This document shows, piece by piece, positions 62,283 through 64,000 of a DNA stretch of 64,000 nt. Each line of letters starts with the position of its first letter. Within the stretch, counting starts at the first letter, position 1. The notes under the pieces are model-generated. The model searched no databases, was not told where the DNA came from, and saw only the letters and a list, made by a program, of their open reading frames with translations. Origin of the DNA: Sphingomonas sp. PP-F2F-A104-K0414. Its GTDB lineage: Bacteria; Pseudomonadota; Alphaproteobacteria; Sphingomonadales; Sphingomonadaceae. A program made the position numbers and the translations under genes. Where the stretch lies: positions 372,001 through 436,000 of the forward strand of contig NZ_SLYD01000005.1 in assembly GCF_004340945.1 (NCBI RefSeq), read 5' to 3'.

Positions 62283-62999
62283 TCAGTCGCCTTTGGAGCC
62301 GTACAGATATTGTGGTTCGAACTCCGCAACGGCTGCGAGCGCCTTCCGATCCAGAATACGGACCTCATTTGCCTTGAATGTCAGCATATTTTTTTCGCGC
62401 AGTGCTCTCAACACGCGGTTGACGTGCACCCCCGTCAGCCCACTGGCCTCGGCGATGTCCGGCTGGGTCATCGGCAACATGAACCGGCCATCGGCCGCAA
62501 GGCCGACCATCTCGAGCCGTTCGTTGAGTTCGCAGAACAAATGCGCGACCCGACCCTCGGCACCCAGGCGACCCAATCTAAAAATCCACTCGCGGTGCAT
62601 CGCTGCGTCGAGCAACGTACTGAACCAAAGCTTTTGGGTGAGGTGCGGGTAGCGTTCGGTGATCGTCTGCAGCGTGCTATGATCGTAGCAGGCGATTTTG
62701 ACCGGCCCCAGCGTTGCGATGTCGTGATCGAGCCGCTTCATCGGGAAGGCATGGAGGTCGACGAAATCGCCCGGGACATGCACCGCGACCAACTGCCGCT
62801 GCCCCTCACGGTCGTCCATATAACGACATACGAACCCTTCGAGCAGCAACGTGCTGGTCTCGATGATCGCGCCTGCGCGTACGATCTGCTTCCGGGCGGC
62901 GACCTGCCGCACCGACCCGATGCTGTCCTCCAGCACCCGCTTTTCTTCGTCGCTCAGTTCGTGCCGGCCACGACCCAACAGAAATTTACCCGAGATCAT
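62283..62999 (-). CDS. Crp/Fnr family transcriptional regulator
   Basis: A 238-residue Crp/Fnr regulator. The cyclic-nucleotide-binding-like beta-barrel spans residues 30-115 (SVRQVAARKQIVRAGAIIET, VHVPGDFVDLHAFPM). The dimer helix and the HTH follow, with MTQPDIAEASGLTGVHVNRV as the recognition region and LREKNMLTFKANEV as the wing. No cysteine cluster of the FNR type is present. The ligand is unknown. Proteins of this subgroup are abundant in sphingomonads. Confidence 0.92.
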   Translation of the reverse strand: MISGKFLLGRGRHELSDEEKRVLEDSIGSVRQVAARKQIVRAGAIIETSTLLLEGFVCRYMDDREGQRQLVAVHVPGDFVDLHAFPMKRLDHDIATLGPVKIACYDHSTLQTITERYPHLTQKLWFSTLLDAAMHREWIFRLGRLGAEGRVAHLFCELNERLEMVGLAADGRFMLPMTQPDIAEASGLTGVHVNRVLRALREKNMLTFKANEVRILDRKALAAVAEFEPQYLYGSKGD

Positions 63000-63186
63000 C
63001 CAAGTCCCCTCTTCGCGCGACCTCGTACCGTGGTCGAACCTAGAAGAACAGATCGGGACCCGTACTGATCTTCATCAAGACCTCACCGAGGATGAAACCC
63101 GACAAGCTCTACATCAGGCAATTTCAAGGCCGACGGGTCGCGCGCCGACCGAACGGCGCAACGACTCCCTGCCAGCCTAGCCGAAA

Positions 63187-63765
63187 TCAGGGCTGGACGG
63201 GGACCGCACCGGGAGCACCCGGGGCGCCGCCCGGCATGCCGCGCTGCTGCATCTGGGCCTGCGCCTGCATCTGCTGGACGACGCTCTGCGGGAGGAAGTC
63301 GAGCAGTTCGACGTCGAATACGAGCGTCGAGTTCGCCGGGATCGGCCCGGTCGCCTTGTCGCCATAGCCAAGCGAGGGCTTCATCCAGAAGCGATACTTC
63401 GCGCCCTTCGGCATCAGCTTGAGCGCTTCCGAAAAGCCGGGGACCACGCCGGTGACGGGCATCGGCGTCGGCTGCTGCGACTTGTCGAAGGTCGTGCCGT
63501 TGAGCAGCTTGCCCTCGTAATTGACGAGCGCAACGTCCGCATCGGTCGGCTTCGCAGCGCCAGTCTTACCCGGCGCCAGCACCTTGTACTGAAGACCCGA
63601 TGCCGTCACCACGACGCCGCGGGCACGGGCGTTGCGCGCCAGCGGATCATCACCCTGCCGCGCAAGCGCGACAGCCGCGATCAACGCGAGCGCGATCCCA
63701 ACCCAAAGATAGACGAGATAGCTGCGCTTGGTCGGCTGCAGCGGCACGGCGGTGACGGTCGACAT
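63187..63765 (-). CDS. FKBP-type peptidyl-prolyl isomerase, membrane-anchored
   Basis: A 192-residue protein with one N-terminal membrane helix (SYLVYLWVGIALALIAAVAL) and an FKBP domain of about 110 residues: ASGLQYKVLAPG, ALVNYEGKLLNGTTFDKS, PGFSEALKLMPKGAKYRFWM, LGYGDKATGPIPANSTLVFDVELLDF. The active-site residues Tyr, Phe, Asp and the final Phe are present. A Gln/Met/Pro-rich tail follows. It would assist folding of exported proteins in the periplasm. It lies downstream of rpsU on the same strand. Confidence 0.93.
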   Translation of the reverse strand: MSTVTAVPLQPTKRSYLVYLWVGIALALIAAVALARQGDDPLARNARARGVVVTASGLQYKVLAPGKTGAAKPTDADVALVNYEGKLLNGTTFDKSQQPTPMPVTGVVPGFSEALKLMPKGAKYRFWMKPSLGYGDKATGPIPANSTLVFDVELLDFLPQSVVQQMQAQAQMQQRGMPGGAPGAPGAVPVQP

Positions 63766-63841
63766 CGGATCTGGCCCCGGTCATCTGGTCACGCCGGAGC
63801 GCCGCGCGTGCCGTTGTAAAGTCTTGCGACTGAATCATCAC

Positions 63842-63864
63842 GGGGTTGCGACGATCGCAACCCC
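63842..63864. terminator. Hairpin between rpsU and the FKBP gene
   Basis: GGGGTTGCGA and TCGCAACCCC form a perfect ten-base stem with a three-base loop. It lies 61 bases after the rpsU stop on the minus strand. It has no T run, so termination is uncertain. Confidence 0.5.
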
Positions 63865-63925
63865 GAACATCGTGATCCCGCAACCGATCGCACGATGGCG
63901 ATCGATCCGCGGGACCGGTCAACGC

Positions 63926-64000
63926 TTACCGTGCGCCGTCACGCTCGGCGCGCTTGCGGTCGAGCTTGCGCGAGCGACGGATCGCTGCTGCACGCTCGCG
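63926..64000 (-). CDS. rpsU: Ribosomal protein S21 (bS21), C-terminal part
   Basis: The last 24 codons of a minus-strand gene that runs off the window end: RERAAAIRRSRKLDRKRAER, then DGAR and a stop. This strongly basic tail is that of bS21 in alphaproteobacteria. The N-terminal part is outside the window. No other gene of this type ends in such a sequence. Confidence 0.85.
   Translation of the reverse strand, partial: RERAAAIRRSRKLDRKRAERDGAR

Overview
This is a GC-rich, chromosomal window with the gene content and order of an alphaproteobacterium of the Sphingomonadales, most likely Sphingomonas or a close relative. The signs are the order yqeY-dnaG-rpoD, the group ffh-rpsP-rimM-trmD-rplS, a short FtsY without an acidic domain, a DUF4170 protein, a two-TetR-domain regulator next to acyl-CoA catabolism genes, and many palindromic intergenic repeats of the kind common in sphingomonads. 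No rRNA, tRNA, CRISPR array, prophage or complete insertion sequence was seen. The assignment is by recognition of families, not by a search.

Layout. 0-3 kb: the 3' end of a UvrD/PcrA helicase, a small HTH-like protein, a HigBA toxin-antitoxin pair and two small secreted proteins. 3-11 kb: a prolyl oligopeptidase divergent from an MFS exporter, a DUF885 lipoprotein peptidase, an alpha/beta hydrolase and an unknown membrane protein. 10.7-14.6 kb: ftsB and eno, then a run of small amphipathic/membrane proteins (DUF883-like, holin/YqjE-like, DUF3618-like) and a DUF4170 protein. 15-22 kb: rhomboid protease, greA, carB and carA, with a FitAB/VapBC-type module on the opposite strand between the two car genes. 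22-26.8 kb: yqeY-dnaG-rpoD with a DUF559 endonuclease gene and two palindromes placed between yqeY and dnaG. 26.8-28.1 kb: an AT-richer island with a SEFIR/TIR-domain protein. 28-41.4 kb: rRNA pseudouridine synthase, then on the minus strand ffh-rpsP-rimM, a VapBC module, trmD and rplS; also a thioredoxin-reductase-like flavoprotein, a GGDEF/EAL protein, mtaB-ftsY-yciB and sodB. 41.5-42.8 kb: a two-gene operon of a YqcI/YcgG (GntA-like) haem enzyme and a DUF1989 protein. 43-55.5 kb: an acyl-CoA/fatty-acid-like catabolic region (two SDRs, APH-type kinase, Zn-alcohol dehydrogenase, acyl-CoA dehydrogenase, TetR regulator, MFS carriers, GST, acyl-CoA synthetase, thioesterase). 55.6-64 kb: EF-hand protein, OmpR-type two-component pair, MHS-type transporter, Dcp-like peptidase, Crp/Fnr regulator, membrane-anchored FKBP and the 3' end of rpsU.

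Two themes deserve attention. First, about twenty palindromic repeats of several families sit at gene ends. Two lie in frame inside genes that look functional (carA and the acyl-CoA synthetase), one supplies a stop codon, and a pair brackets the DUF559 endonuclease gene. Second, core operons are interrupted by accessory modules: FitAB between carA and carB, VapBC between rimM and trmD (with vapC overlapping trmD), and DUF559 between yqeY and dnaG. The best candidate for an undescribed pathway is the YqcI/YcgG-DUF1989 pair, which by family suggests N-hydroxylation followed by hydrolysis or deimination of a guanidino compound. The best defence candidate is the SEFIR protein.
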